Shown here piece by piece: positions 50,151-62,483 of a DNA stretch of 64,000 nucleotides (within the stretch, counting starts at the first letter, position 1; every line of letters begins with the position of its first letter). Origin of the DNA: Pyronema omphalodes (Eukaryota > Ascomycota > Pezizomycetes > Pezizales > Pyronemataceae); NCBI GenBank assembly GCA_024516155.1, contig JAJJXM010000013.1, positions 496,001-560,000 on the forward strand, given 5' to 3'. The position numbers and the translations under genes were made by a program. The notes beneath the pieces were generated by a model that had not been told where the DNA came from, did no database searches, and was given only the letters and a program-made list of their open reading frames with translations.

Positions 50151-51233
50151 TAACTCAATAGGCTTAGCTTGAGTTTGGGTAAATTATTGTGTGAACTTAT
50201 AGTACACTAACGTCTATGCTGTCATATACTACGATGTTGAAGTTAATAAGATGTGACAGAGTTACGAACGGTATATGGCTGATATGAAATATCCTCCTGT
50301 GCTACAAAACGATAAGTATTAAGGTATTTACAGATGTAAATGAAATTCAAGCCACGTAGATTATATAATGTGGTGTGTATCTGGAGGAATTCCAAAAACA
50401 CTAGAATGAGCTGAGTGAATTGCAAATACGCCATGATTAAGTGAAAAAACTAGACTATGTAAAGGCGACGTTGGATGAAAACCTATTTCACTTGTTTTCA
50501 TGGAAAATTGAATATATCTTTCTAGTCTACTTGACACCAGTGGTCCATGGATGCATGAAAAAAAAATATCTGCAAGCGAAGCCACTTTTCTGGATGAAGC
50601 AGTGAATGGGGTACATATGAAGTGAAAAGTATAATTGCTTCAATCAAGTATTCTGTGTAAAAGGTCAGTTAAAGCAGAATCTTGTATTTAATAATTGTAA
50701 AAATGTATACCAAAGTTGCAGTCGCCACCAGGGAGTAATATTCTCTGGTGATCAGAAATCAAGGGGGTGTAGAGCGAGCGAATATAAACCCCAGCAAAAG
50801 TTTAATTGGAATTGGTTACCTTTACTTCGATCGTGCCTGCTGGACACAACACTTGGTATGATTATGTATCTATATACTCTGGGTACAACTCGTCATGGTA
50901 ACGCCATATGTACGATACATCAACGTATTTCCCGAAATGTTGTTCATCACCCGCAGGACAGGATCTCAGATTCGATCCAATTAATTGGCGTACATGGCAA
51001 GCCGCTGGTGGCTATGTATCAAGCAGCCAATCAGATTGTCTGATGAGGATTACTTCACGATCGTAGCAGGAAAATCAACCCCGAACCTGCATGAAATCGC
51101 GATCACGCTGTACACACTAAAGCAAAAACAGCATTCACGTTGCAAAGAACGCATATTCAATAAATTTAGATATATGTATGATAATGAACCGAAGCCCTCC
51201 CTCCCCTCCATCGCTACAAATCATCGCCGCCTA

Positions 51234-51479
51234 TTAAAACAAAGAACGCCTCCGAAACAAAACCGAGTGTCTTGTAATTTGAAAACCTATCTCGTCCACT
51301 ATCATAGCCGCCTTATTGAAGCAATGGTGTACGTCTTGAACAGCTTGATATTCGCAGCGGGGGTGCTCTATTCGCAGATCTGTGGCACAATCAGTCAAAG
51401 GGAACCTATGTGGAGTGTGATAACCTAAACATACGCAGCATCCCTTTCCGGTAGTGCACTGAGGACATTCTGGAGTCAT
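51234..51479 (-). CDS. small Cys-rich protein, copy C
   Basis: An 81-codon frame from the ATG at 51479: MTPECPQCTTGKGCC, then TPHRFPLTDC and DLRIEHPRCEYQAVQD, closely following copy B but longer at the C-terminus. An in-frame upstream ATG at 51635 lies in what is leader in copy B, so I chose the conserved start. TATA-like CTTTATATAG lies at 51585-51594. The function is unknown; metal binding through the CxxC pair is an inference. Confidence 0.5.
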   Translation of the reverse strand: MTPECPQCTTGKGCCVCLGYHTPHRFPLTDCATDLRIEHPRCEYQAVQDVHHCFNKAAMIVDEIGFQITRHSVLFRRRSLF

Positions 51480-52653
51480 CTTGTTGGATAAAAGTTTTGG
51501 GGGTTGTTTTGAGTGTTGGTTTGCGTGTTGTGTATTTCCGAAGTCCTGAGTGATGAAGAAAGAAAATGGGCGTGCGAATTTGACCTTTATATAGCCTATG
51601 GTCTTGGTTTGATATGTAATTGCTTCCCACGTCAAGCACGAGTAATCAGATAATGACCTACTTAATGCTGATTGGTTTCAGCTGGTTTGCTCCTCCTGCT
51701 AGCTACAAGTACACGTTGCTTTCGGCTGAGGTCGGCCTTCCTTAGCTAGTCGATAATACATGTCACTTTTAGCTGATACTGATCTTCAAGAAGCCGATCT
51801 ATGATGCAACTGTATGCCGTGATTCTCTCTAAAATTTGTTTCGTAACCTCGGGTGCACCATGCTTCTCAACGGTTTCTAGCGTCGTCGTACCCCGTACAA
51901 TGTCATCCGACATATGAGGTTCTCCAAAACATCGAGGAAGCGAATGACTGATTAGAATGAATTGATTGATTTATGATAACGAGGTAGAGATAAATCTAAT
52001 TAATCTAATCGGAACAAGTTGAAGCTGGAATCAGATATGCCAGCCCGTTTGCAATCCGGTATTTTGGAGATGCTCAACTAATTACATCCTCACGATGTCT
52101 GACTTGTTGTCCACGAAGTAGCATTCTCCGCGGATCAAAATTTTGTTTACCGGATCATAGCAAAAAGATAGGATTGAGCTTCATCTGTAGACTTCGCCCA
52201 TTAACTGGATTATTACTCGTGCCAGGGTGGTGCTAATGTAAGACACGTCGTCGCCATGTGTCTTCCACGGATGATCAAATTGAATTTGACTTCGATATTA
52301 GGTGGTGCTAACTATCTTTTCCCGTCATCCTTTTCAGATGACGGTTAACCTGAAGAAGGCCGATCATTGATTGTCGGTGATTATACTCGGGTCTTTATCC
52401 CCCATTGTGTTTCACAATCTATCCACTACATACCTATTTGTATATACATGTAACGCAACAAATCCCGCCGGCGATATTCACCGTTATTGCCATCAAATAC
52501 TGGTTCAAAGTTAGGAGAACTATCAAAGTAGAGTAATCAGTGAATATGGAAGACAACAAGAGACAGAGCTATGGAAAAAAGGTCCAGTAGCTGTTCTTTA
52601 GAACCACACAACGCCCCCTGATTGGTTGATAAATCGCGACGACTAGCACGGAA

Positions 52654-52878
52654 ATGTCACGCATCACCGCGTATTTGTGCATTAGTGTCCTGTTAGTCGT
52701 GCAGGTCAGTTCATATTTCACGCGTCAGGATATACATATCTCTCGCGCTAGACAGAACATATGCGGCGTTGCATCATGCAGGACGGGTTACCAACGCGTT
52801 AGCCCCAACAGCACCATCGATTACAAAACAATATGTACTTCCGGACTTCCTGAAGAACCAATTGTGGAAACAACATGA
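52654..52878 (+). CDS. small putative secreted protein
   Basis: A 74-codon frame. The first about 20 residues (MSRITAYLCISVLLVVQVSS) form a plausible signal peptide with a cleavage site before YF. The mature part of about 54 residues has three cysteines (ICGVASC and TIC) and one N-glycosylation site (NST). It lies in about 260 bp present only in copy C. Small size and secretion fit the broad class of fungal small secreted proteins, but there is no direct evidence of expression. Introns after residue 60 or so cannot be excluded. Confidence 0.35.
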   Translation: MSRITAYLCISVLLVVQVSSYFTRQDIHISRARQNICGVASCRTGYQRVSPNSTIDYKTICTSGLPEEPIVETT

Positions 52879-55470
52879 AGCAAAGAGACATTTGAAACGA
52901 ATAAATCTGTTCCGTTATCAAAGGAAAGCCCTTCAGTCAGCAAGTCCAGATACCTTTTCAAATTCACCGGTTTTCATCACATAACACACCTACCGCTATT
53001 TGAGTGCGTTTCCAACACTGTTTTTGTTAAGAATTTGTCGGTTTTGAGGGTGGCAGCATACATTTGTGATGAGAGCTACGGTATCTGTACCAAGAAATAT
53101 CTCTATGCTGGGGTTGCTGCTGTAAGGATGATCCATAAGATTCGGGTGACTAATGTACAATAATCATCATCTAGAAGCACATTCCAACTCCAGAAGCACA
53201 TTGATACTCTCGAAGCACAATCTTAACTTGCTTCACGAGTTTGTTGTCCGTGCAATGCCGTGTAAAATGCCGTGTATGTTCCACCTGATTTGTATATGTT
53301 TTTGGTATTACCTAGGCCCTAGGGTACAGCGGCCATCTTCAATTTAGTACAAGTCATTGGCACCATATTTGTGTACGAACCCTTTATTCATTAAGCATGC
53401 TATCAGGGCAAAAACAATTCCCCTTCAGTCGGATGGAAACACCATGCATCACATCAAACAGTTCATCGTACATTATTTTCTACTTATCACAAATTCTTTA
53501 TTACTAACAGATAGTTTTTGCTTGGGCTTTGGTTGTGGTTAAGTCCTTCTATCCAAATTCGAATCTTCATCTTTCACAAACACATCTTCCTACCTCACAT
53601 GATACATATTTCTCCAATTTAGTGTTGCGATGTCTTTGTTTTTAACAAGCCTTACTTATCGATGGCAAGAGCAACATTAGTGGCGGCCATCGTCGTACGT
53701 ACGTCGACGTCGACGGTCGTACGAGAATCCTTCCGCTCTAACCACAGGTGGGTGATTGATGTCCGACAGGGTAAGTAGCATGCTTGGTCCCAGCCAGGGA
53801 TATTCGAGTGCATCTTTTCTGTTTGCATCTTGCACACATGGCAAGCGTTGCATGATGATATTGAACCCTAGTGCTTACAATGTGGTAGCCAGTGCAGGTT
53901 AAGACCTCACTTGAGCGGTAACTCACGTCACTGAATACTTAAGATTGATGGTATCCGTGAAGAATTCATGTCTGAAAATCCAAGCCGATAGAGAGTGGGG
54001 TTATTCGACGCATTGTCGTAGAGGACATTTAGTAATAAGCTCGGTATTTGGTTTACCAATTATTGGGGTTGATCCGAGAAAAGTATTTGACATTGAAAAG
54101 GTTTGATTTATTATATCCGGAGTGTTAATAAGGTCTCCACACCGACATACTTTCTTTATTTCGCCGGCTATATTTTGTATTCCCGGCGTGATACTCATTG
54201 TATCGGTTTGACCATTTGCTATTGTGAAGAAAGCACCACCTTTCATATTGTCACTGTCCTGCCTAAGGAAATTACAGTTGAACTCAGGGCTCATGTAACC
54301 GTCAACTCTGTGTGTTCAGCCGCAACGTTACCTAAACCGTAGACGCGTAAGCGTGTCGTGATACGCGCCACTGGCGAACCACATAGCCACAGATATTGCA
54401 TGAACTAGTGAATTATCTGGAACAACGCGTCTGCCGGAATTCCGCTCGGTTCTTGAAACCTTTGGATGGGTAGGGCGGTAGATGGGCAGTCCATAATGGG
54501 CAGTCACCAACGAGGATCTTGTTTGGAGTTTTCAGGGCTGTTGAAACTTGACAAGCCTGGCGATACGCGACCTAATGACGTCATGAATACAGCTATTGCA
54601 AGCGTGAGCAACGGCAGAAACGGCGACCCCACTGTGGAGTGCGAGATTATACATAACCAAAAAGTGTTGAGTGGCCAATCTTTCACCGAATTCTTTGTTA
54701 TTGTGCTAGAATCTCAATGGCTAACGGATGAACCATCCGTTATGGTGGTGGATCTAGCCACCGTAACCGCCACACATCACTCTTGGAATTGACAATTTGG
54801 GACGATCTGCGGATCCACTCCGATATTCTTCAGCCTTACCCCATATCGTCACGTAACACATCTCGTCCAATTTTTTCGTGCCGAATAAATTCGCCTTCGT
54901 CTAATCCTTCTCTTTGTTCAGCTCCCTCCTCCCGATCGGCAAGGATTTCTCTTTCACCGCTCGGACATTGAACTCTTGACTCACATTTTACCTGACCATA
55001 CCTAGTTTGAATTTGTGCAGACTGACAGTACCTTGCGAGAGGCAAACCTAAACTGAGACCAAGAACACAAGCTCCCCAAATAGATATTGGTTCTACATTA
55101 TTGACAGCATTTTACAAATCTCATCCCACCTACCTAAGCTCCCCACTCGTTCAAGAAACTCCCACTAACATCTACTCCTAAAACCCAACCGCCGTTACGC
55201 TCTAAATCCAACAGGAGGGTTATTCTTATTACCACTTCTAGCTTTATTACTGAAAGAAATTGGCCGAGTATTACCCACTGGAAACAGTAACATTTCACCA
55301 TCGACTCATTCATCTGCCACCAGATGTTTACGGAGTGATCGAACCACAGAGATTACGAAAACTTATAGATGGCTATTTCATCCAATCCTCTGAAGTTCGA
55401 TGGTGGTGTACCACTGCGTCTCGATTCTGAAGGGGCCTAGGCTCTTCGCATTTTGATCTACATATCATTT

Positions 55471-55632
55471 ATCCTAACGGCCGAGTGCTGTTATGTACCC
55501 CCAGAATTGAAATGTAATCAATGCCGCTGCTACCGCAGATGTATGTTACCAGATCACCGCCATGGTCCACCATGCTTTCTAGCCCATTTTCCAGAACTAG
55601 GTATAGCGCTATCTGCGTTCATGGAGAAATGA
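55471..55632 (+). pseudogene. Cys/His-rich C-terminal remnant in right arm
   Basis: A frame ending at the TGA 55630-55632 contains CNQCRCYRRC followed by a DHRHG stretch and a further Cys, a spacing that could bind zinc. The left arm has the related QCRHYC but is closed by stops. It is probably the end of the decayed gene of the arms. Confidence 0.35.
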
Positions 55633-55705
55633 TTTTGGTTGATATTGGAGTTATATGATATATGATTATATTATATGCGGTTGCTTTAATCATCTAATAT
55701 AATCA

Positions 55706-55786
55706 GGCGTTGTGTCCGAGTGGTTAAGGAGAGAGATTAGAAATCTCTTACGTTCGCGTGCGCAGGTTCGAGTCCTGTCGACGTCG
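55706..55786 (+). tRNA. tRNA-Ser (AGA), copy 3
   Basis: Identical over 81 nt to copies 1 and 2, followed by TCATTCTTTTT. It lies at the outer end of the right arm, in opposite orientation to copy 2. Confidence 0.95.
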
Positions 55787-55830
55787 TCATTCTTTTTGAT
55801 CTTTTCTTCCCTTTCTGCCAAGCCATTACT

Positions 55831-57544
55831 ATGTATCGCTAGATATTTAAAGTGCGTCTTTGAGACCACATACATGCCGAGAGCTCGAGCCTGGTGTCGC
55901 GCATTACATTTGCTAGGTGTCAGGGTTCGTCACTTCATCTTGACCATCTTCGACAGCAATATGATGTACGTAATACTGTGTGAAGGTGTATTTTTTGTTA
56001 TATTTTACAGGATGTCATGATCCGGGGGTATAGGTTTATTTGGTCTTGCAGGTTTATGGTATGTATACAAGGAGCTATGTATCTCGTCTTCAACAAACCA
56101 TATCTACTAACTCAATCTTTTTAGCTATACATTCAACAGAGAAGATCAACTTTCTGTCCGATTATGGGCCTGGATGTCTCCTTTGAAACATAAGAAGTGT
56201 CATTTTGACTACTGTTCACTTCGTCGGCTTCATCACCTCCTGTCTAGGAAATAACCCTTGAACCGACCAAGCAGGTTTGAAAGTTTTACCTGTACAATCT
56301 TGCTCACATATTATAGACACATACAAATCCCTTCTCTTTTTCTACTCACCTCGAAAGTATCAAGGCTAATTCCGACCGCCTTTTCAATCAGACACGAACC
56401 CCCTACAAACCCAACACTAAACATGTGATATCACTCGAGGATGATCTCTGTGAGAGGCCACTCTCAACAAATATCCTCCGAATGTCATAGGAATGCCAGC
56501 AAACCAAACTACAACTAAACACTACAATCTCATTAATGGTATCTATGTCAACAATGGAATACAAGTTGATTTAACCAAACACCCCAAGATAAAAACAAGG
56601 GACATAGACAAAGATAGTGTTTGCATATGGAGCATTTTTCTCCTGCCTTTCTATTTCCTGTTATGTTTCCTTCACAAGATTGTGTGTATCTTTGTACAAT
56701 GAAACATTGAACCCCCGCCAAACTTAGATAGTATCCTGTGCAAATGACGGTTTACCACTGAACCAAATGTTGTAGCGTCATTTCATGTCACTCGCTGCTT
56801 AATCCGGTAGACACATGCGGCCCACCGTACACGGTTTATAGGTAACGACATGGGTCCTTGCGCCATAACCCATATACTGTTTTTAGTAATACAGTGTAAA
56901 GGCACCCAGTTGCACACTCATCAACGATAAGGGTTAGCAGCCAAGTACTTTACATTCCGAACATAGTGATAATAATGGCTACGGACCGGATTGTGTGTTT
57001 CGGGGCTGCAGCACAGTGCTACAGTTATTTGGCGTAATGGGGAAATGTTTGGTTTCCTTCCCTCTACTGTTTACGCAGATATTATTTGCAACTGTGGTTG
57101 AATCTTGTTGTCACTACCCACGACTTTCATGTAGCCATTGCTACTGCCTTTCTCTCTTTCTTGCTCACAGTCCCTAATGCGTGCCCGTTTGTCCATTATT
57201 ACGGAGGAATAAAGAAAGAGATCAAGAATCATACGACCCACTCAGTACTATATATGTATAGCGACGGCGGAGTTTCATAAAGTTTCCTGATATGTTGGAA
57301 AATTCGAAAACCACGTCCTAGATGGGAGTATACGTTTTTAGTAGAATAGCTTGCCTCAACGAGTAATCATAATGTACCTGGGGCTATTATACCCATTAAT
57401 ATAAAATTTCCTTTGCTCTGCATAGGCATGATGACTATGAAAGGTTATTGAGGAAGATTACTCAGGAATCCGTGATAACCAAAAACGAAGAGGCTCTAAG
57501 TATAAGAATGGTTTGAAGACTTGCGACGGGGCCAAGAACTGACA
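55831..57544. other. intergenic, no supported gene
   Basis: Only short frames without motifs are present. Confidence 0.4.
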
Positions 57545-57992
57545 TATCTATGGCGAGGAAGCGGTACGTACAGCGCGTGACTGAGGCTTGTAAAATACGA
57601 TGTATCAAGAGATTAGGAATAATGAGTTGCTATGGTAACTGTGAATAATAACTTAACGCTCCGGAATGGGCAGTCTTGTCGCTTCGGGACTGAGAGAAAG
57701 CGGCTGGTATACCCCGAGACTCGAGTGATAAATCTTGTCTTGACCCTCCGAACGTGAGTTGGGTCCTGGATGTGCTCCCTTTTATTTTCTCCAAACAGTC
57801 CTTCAATCTTATTGTCTGAAAGACGGCGTTACTTGATGTACACCTGGGAAAAGAAACGAGTGATAATCAATGTCATCCCACCTCCACTAAAAAGGGTGAG
57901 AAGAGATCAGTATTAGCAAAAAACTAGAAAAGTCGCTCTACGTAACATTGCAGATAAATGAGTTATGATCAAAAGTTTTACAATTGAGATAG
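57545..57992. repeat. duplicated 5' flank of 5S copy 4
   Basis: The direct counterpart of 12900-13376. Shared words include GCGTGACT, GACTGAGAGAAAGCGGC and AATCAATG(T/A)CAT. Similarity stops at the end of the 5S gene. Confidence 0.7.
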
Positions 57993-58107
57993 CTACGGTC
58001 ATAGAATCATGAACACAACGCATCCCGTCCGCTCTGCGCTATTTAAGCATGATATCGTCCGGCTAGTACTGTCGTGGGTGACCAGACGGGAATCCCGGAT
58101 ACTGTAG
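57993..58107 (+). rRNA. 5S rRNA gene (copy 4)
   Basis: A 115-nt 5S gene. One base in the 5' part differs from copy 2 (GAACACAACG versus GAATACAACG). A T run follows. Confidence 0.93.
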
Positions 58108-59330
58108 TTTTGCATCTTCTTTTAGCGAGCTTGCCATTGCCACACCGATAACACCATCTTCATCAATCCTTAATGCTCCCCGAAACACCCGAGTGTCCGA
58201 TCGGTAGGTTTGTGGATCTTTGTTTCGTGGCTCAATGCACGTTCGCTGTTATTTTTCAAATCTGCTTTTTGAGGTAAGATATGGAAGAGTTGTCAACGGA
58301 AATTCTGTTGGGGCGTTTGACGATCAAGGACGAAGGAGTTTGGAATTTGGAATGTAAAAATGGGTTGATGTTTGAATACTAAAACGATGGGTTTTAACAA
58401 ACCTACGGCTTGGCATGTAATTGTTAGACATAGTATATCACTCTGTTGATAATGCAGACGAGCTGCTGGATACTAGTTTATTTAAGTGACGTAGCACGTG
58501 CATGGTAAGGTTGTATGTATCTTTGCTGGAACGTAATTTCTGTATTTCCGGGCACTGTGCTCCCGGCAGTTACTCGTTACATATATAGTCCATATCATTC
58601 ATCATGTTTTGTAATACTCGGAATCTCTAATTTGTTGCCCACCTCACGCTACCTGTAATGTTTTTTTCGTCAAACTCACCAATCATTTCCCGCCGTTCTA
58701 GCCCTCAAGTTAACGAAATATTCCCCACCCCACAATAATCCCCGATATTTGGAAGAGAGTTGTAATTTGTAATTCGTCCCGGTTTATCTTAGTTGACACT
58801 GTGAAAACAGGTCTAAGGTCCAGGGTCTACAACATTTTCCTCCACAATAGATGGTTTCAAACTCCCGTGTTGGAAGCTTCATATGTTATAGGTATGCTAT
58901 TGACATCTCTGGTTTGAGTTTCGAAGTCGGTAAATTACCTATGTGCCATGAAGAACCCAAAGTCCAGGGAATGGGAACATTTTTAGCTGTATGTTTACGC
59001 TCTGAAAATACAACTCAACTTTAGATGGAAGCTGAAATATAATGAGAATTAAATTGCGTGACCTAGCTGTTTACGCCAGAAAAACGCGGACTAAGACGCT
59101 TATACACCCCCCCCCCCCATTCTTCTTAACCTTAGACCTATCGCCCATCACCCATGTCAACTCGGAACCAAATCACATAACCCATACCTAAAACATTCCC
59201 ATATAATCGCTCTGACGCTTTCTTTCGAATCTCGATATCAGTGATTACGCAAATCTTTAACTACTAGCTAGCTTAATTACACATGTACTCTGTGCCATGT
59301 GCCATGTGCCATATCCAATATCCTAATTTT
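58108..59330. other. intergenic, no supported gene
   Basis: Nothing recognisable except a poly-C run near 59107-59117. Confidence 0.4.
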
Positions 59331-59333
59331 CGC

Positions 59334-59412
59334 CCTCTTTTTCTCTCTTTTTCTCTCTTTTTCTCTCTTTTTCTCTCTTTTTCTCTCTTTTTCTCTCTTT
59401 CTCTCTCTTTCT
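59334..59412. repeat. pyrimidine microsatellite (TCTCTTTT)
   Basis: About nine units of 8 to 9 bp, all pyrimidine on the plus strand. Confidence 0.9.
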
Positions 59413-59444
59413 TTCCCTCTGATCTTGGACTTTGGATTTTGGAT

Positions 59445-59658
59445 TTGAGTCTTGAGTCTTGAGTCTTGAGTCTTGAGTCTTGAGTCTTGAGTCTTGAGTC
59501 TTGAGTCTTGAGTCTTGAGTCTTGAGTCTTGAGTCTTGAGTCTTGAGTCTTGAGTCTTGAGTCTTGAGTCTTGAGTCTTGAGTCTTGAGTCTTGAGTCTT
59601 GAGTCTTGAGTCTTGAGTCTTGAGTCTTGAGTCTTGAGTCTTGAGTCTTGAGTCTTGA
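59445..59658. repeat. 7-bp minisatellite (GAGTCTT)
   Basis: About 30 almost perfect heptamers. The high homogeneity suggests recent expansion. Confidence 0.97.
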
Positions 59659-62483
59659 AGTAAAAGCTATCAGGGAGTTGGTATGATGAAATCTGGAACT
59701 CGATTTGGAGTCGGAACCAGCTGGAATTAGATCTAGAGCTGGCCGAAACTGGAGCTGGGACTGAAACTGGAGAATTTGTTAACGTTGCGGATACGGATAC
59801 GGATACCGCTGCCTGATGTTAGGGGTTATGTGTACTGTACGCATGTACCAGGCCGCCTCGGTGCTGAGATAGGGGAGGGTATCGATGAGGGGAATACTTG
59901 CAGTTCTTGCATAGATTTATAGAGTATACGTGAGATGTAGATGACATATTGAAACATAACCTGATATGATATGATGTGACATGGCTCCATGGCTCCATAT
60001 CTCAACGAGTCCTTCATATGTATGACGTGACGTGACATGATTGCTGTGAAGTAAGTGTCGTCAAGTTCATACTACCTACTGTAGTCTGTATTCTATAGAT
60101 GGTTTAAGCTTGAAGCTTATTGTCAATTGACATATATGTTGAATGTAATATGTTTTATAGTTCTATAGTTTTAAGTTTTAAGTCGTGTCATCATAGTTTA
60201 TTATAATTCGGTGCATAAACCTCCGCTTCAGATATCCAAACATGCAATGTCCAGACTGTAGGATTTAACTAAGTTGTTCTTGAATGTAGAATGAATCGAA
60301 TCCAGAATGCCATAAGAATAAAGAAGCCTGGTTTGTTTGTGATTGTGTTCATAAGGTAGCAGATACTAAATAGCAAATAGTGGAGCACTTCCTGGATCCT
60401 AAGTTCCCATGTAAAATTAACTTTTGCTAGCTGGGCTCATGGCTGGGGAACTAACTGAAGAAAACAAGCGGAATCAGTTGATTTATATAGGCATTCTTGA
60501 ATACCGGGCGTGGGGGTTGGTTGGTTGGTTGGTTGGTTGGTTGGTTCTATGGAGGTAGGGTAGTTACTTTTGAAAGGTTCTTGGATCGCCATGTACCTGA
60601 GGTGGATGTGGATGCAACATGCATGACATGCATAACCTATATGTAGCTTCTCTCGTTACACCTGTTCGTCTACAATCAATTAATTATTTGTCGTTGTCCA
60701 CCTCCACCTTTTCCTCCCTTTTTAATTACGTTCCAACAGTTACTGGTATAGATCGCTTTCCTATGCTTCCTTATACTTCGTCGGCCTATGTCGATACGAA
60801 ATGTACTGACAGCATATGATGCTATAACATGCGACGGATAAAAATCCCATGTTTCAGCCACCCACTAGGCGGGTATGCACCATATGCACCACATCTACGA
60901 AAACTGAAACTTCCCGAGCGGGTTTCTGAAACGTCCTGCAGCACCATATCCACCGTTACTATTTTCCGCTATCTAGCCAACAGGGGTGCCTAAACTGATC
61001 GATAGCAGCATCAAAAACGGCGCTATTGATCTCCATGGTGGCTTCCATGCCCACCATATCGACAAAATGGATCCAATTTACGCGCCGCATTACTCTTTCT
61101 GGATTTCTAGGACTGGAGTGGATAGGAGATAACCCGCATTAAGAAGAGAACCGAGAAAAAAAATATGCTTAACCTTAAATAAACCTAAAATATGAACCGG
61201 ATCCCGTCGGCAACGTTTTGATTCATCCTCCATCCGACGCCATGAAGTTTCGAACGTATGATGCATATGCAGGAACGGGATCAGGAACAGGAACACACCC
61301 CAAGACAAGATACATATCCAATCGAATAATATCACCGCGCGAGGCCTTATTGCTGCCAAGACTTACTGCCAAGAATTTCGAGCATCTTGTTTCGTTTCGT
61401 CTCGTATCGTGTGTACATATGTAGACATTGGGGAATGTTTCTGCTATGTATATACAAAACGATAAGGCATGGAGATGAGATGCTGAGGATGAGTTATGCA
61501 CACCCTCGTGGTTATTCGTTGTTGACACGGGAGGCTTAGAATTAGGAATGCGGGTTGGCCCTCTGCAGATTCACAGGGCTTGGCTCCAAGCTCCTGTAGG
61601 GCGCGGTCGGCTCGGTCGCGATGCCGTCTCTGTCCGTAACAAACAGCGTTCAAGACTCCGCCGCACCGAAAAGTGAACGTTCTCAATATGTTCTTTTTTC
61701 TTTCTTTTTTCCTTATTTGCTTGCGAGGCTCTGATTTCGATATCGATTTTCCATGTTTCCTGATGCCTCGAGTCGCAGGAATTGGTGCATGTCAAAGAAC
61801 GATTCACTTCATCCCCGGGCGCGCGCTCTGCTCTGCCCTGGATCTGGCTAAGAATAGCATCGCGCGTCACGACTCATCCCAGGCGTTAACGGTACCGTTG
61901 AAACTTGACACCAGTGATTGACTTGGCAACAACGACTGGTCAACGACTGGTCAGCGACTTGTCTACACCAAACTTCATCCGTGAAGATCAGAAGGATAAT
62001 TCGGTTGCAGCGGGAATTAGCACCCTACGACCCCTGTGTTATGCTATCACTCCACAGAGACCCCAGTAGCTAGAGCTAGGAGTGGGCGGCTCCATTGGAG
62101 CTACTACGCCACGCGGGCGCCAGTGTTACCGAATTGAATTGACCACCAAAAAAAATTTCAGAGAGGTTCATGATCACCATGCTCTAATATAAGAAGGAAC
62201 CCACGGGTCTGGGAAAAGAATATACTCATCAACCAAATCATCACGGTTTCTTTTTCTTCTTGTTTCTTTCTGTTCTTATTTTTTTCTAGCAGAACCTTCG
62301 TTTCTTCGAATATTTCTCTCTGACTGTGTCAAGAGTTTTTTCTTCTCCTGCATTCCTTCAAACAATCTTTAGGAACGACTAGATCGATCATACCTTCACT
62401 GTTTCCGATTTGCAAATCATTTTTCCCAATTACTCCTTGCAAAATTTTCTAGTGTTTTTCTGATATTGATTTCTCATCATATC
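59659..62483. other. intergenic, no supported gene
   Basis: A GGTT microsatellite lies at 60514-60546. The CT-rich stretch 62240-62460 is a plausible promoter and leader of the following gene. Frames elsewhere are short and unsupported. Confidence 0.4.

Larger units (their letters stand above)
50155..53480. repeat. three-copy block, copy C
   Basis: The longest copy, in direct orientation to A and B and about 14 kb from B. It carries an intact Cys-rich minus ORF and, in a segment absent from B, a small secreted ORF. Similarity to B resumes after that segment and ends near AAACAGTTCATCGTACAT. Confidence 0.8.
54300..55830 (+). repeat. inverted duplication, right arm
   Basis: Mirror of 39530-41090. 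It holds a related decayed gene: the 54466-54792 frame contains LDKPGDTRPNDV and FVIVLESQWLTDEPSVMVVD; upstream ETFGWVGR is followed by stops. Near 55263-55430 there is a frame with TFHHRLIHLPPDVYG. Confidence 0.85.

Noticed and set aside
54001..54294. 97-codon minus-strand frame next to the right arm
   Set aside because: Reads plausibly but is not repeated at the left arm and shows no motif or promoter; not enough to call.
61985..62125. tRNA-like GC-rich stretch
   Set aside because: No cloverleaf could be folded; D-arm and T-arm motifs are absent.
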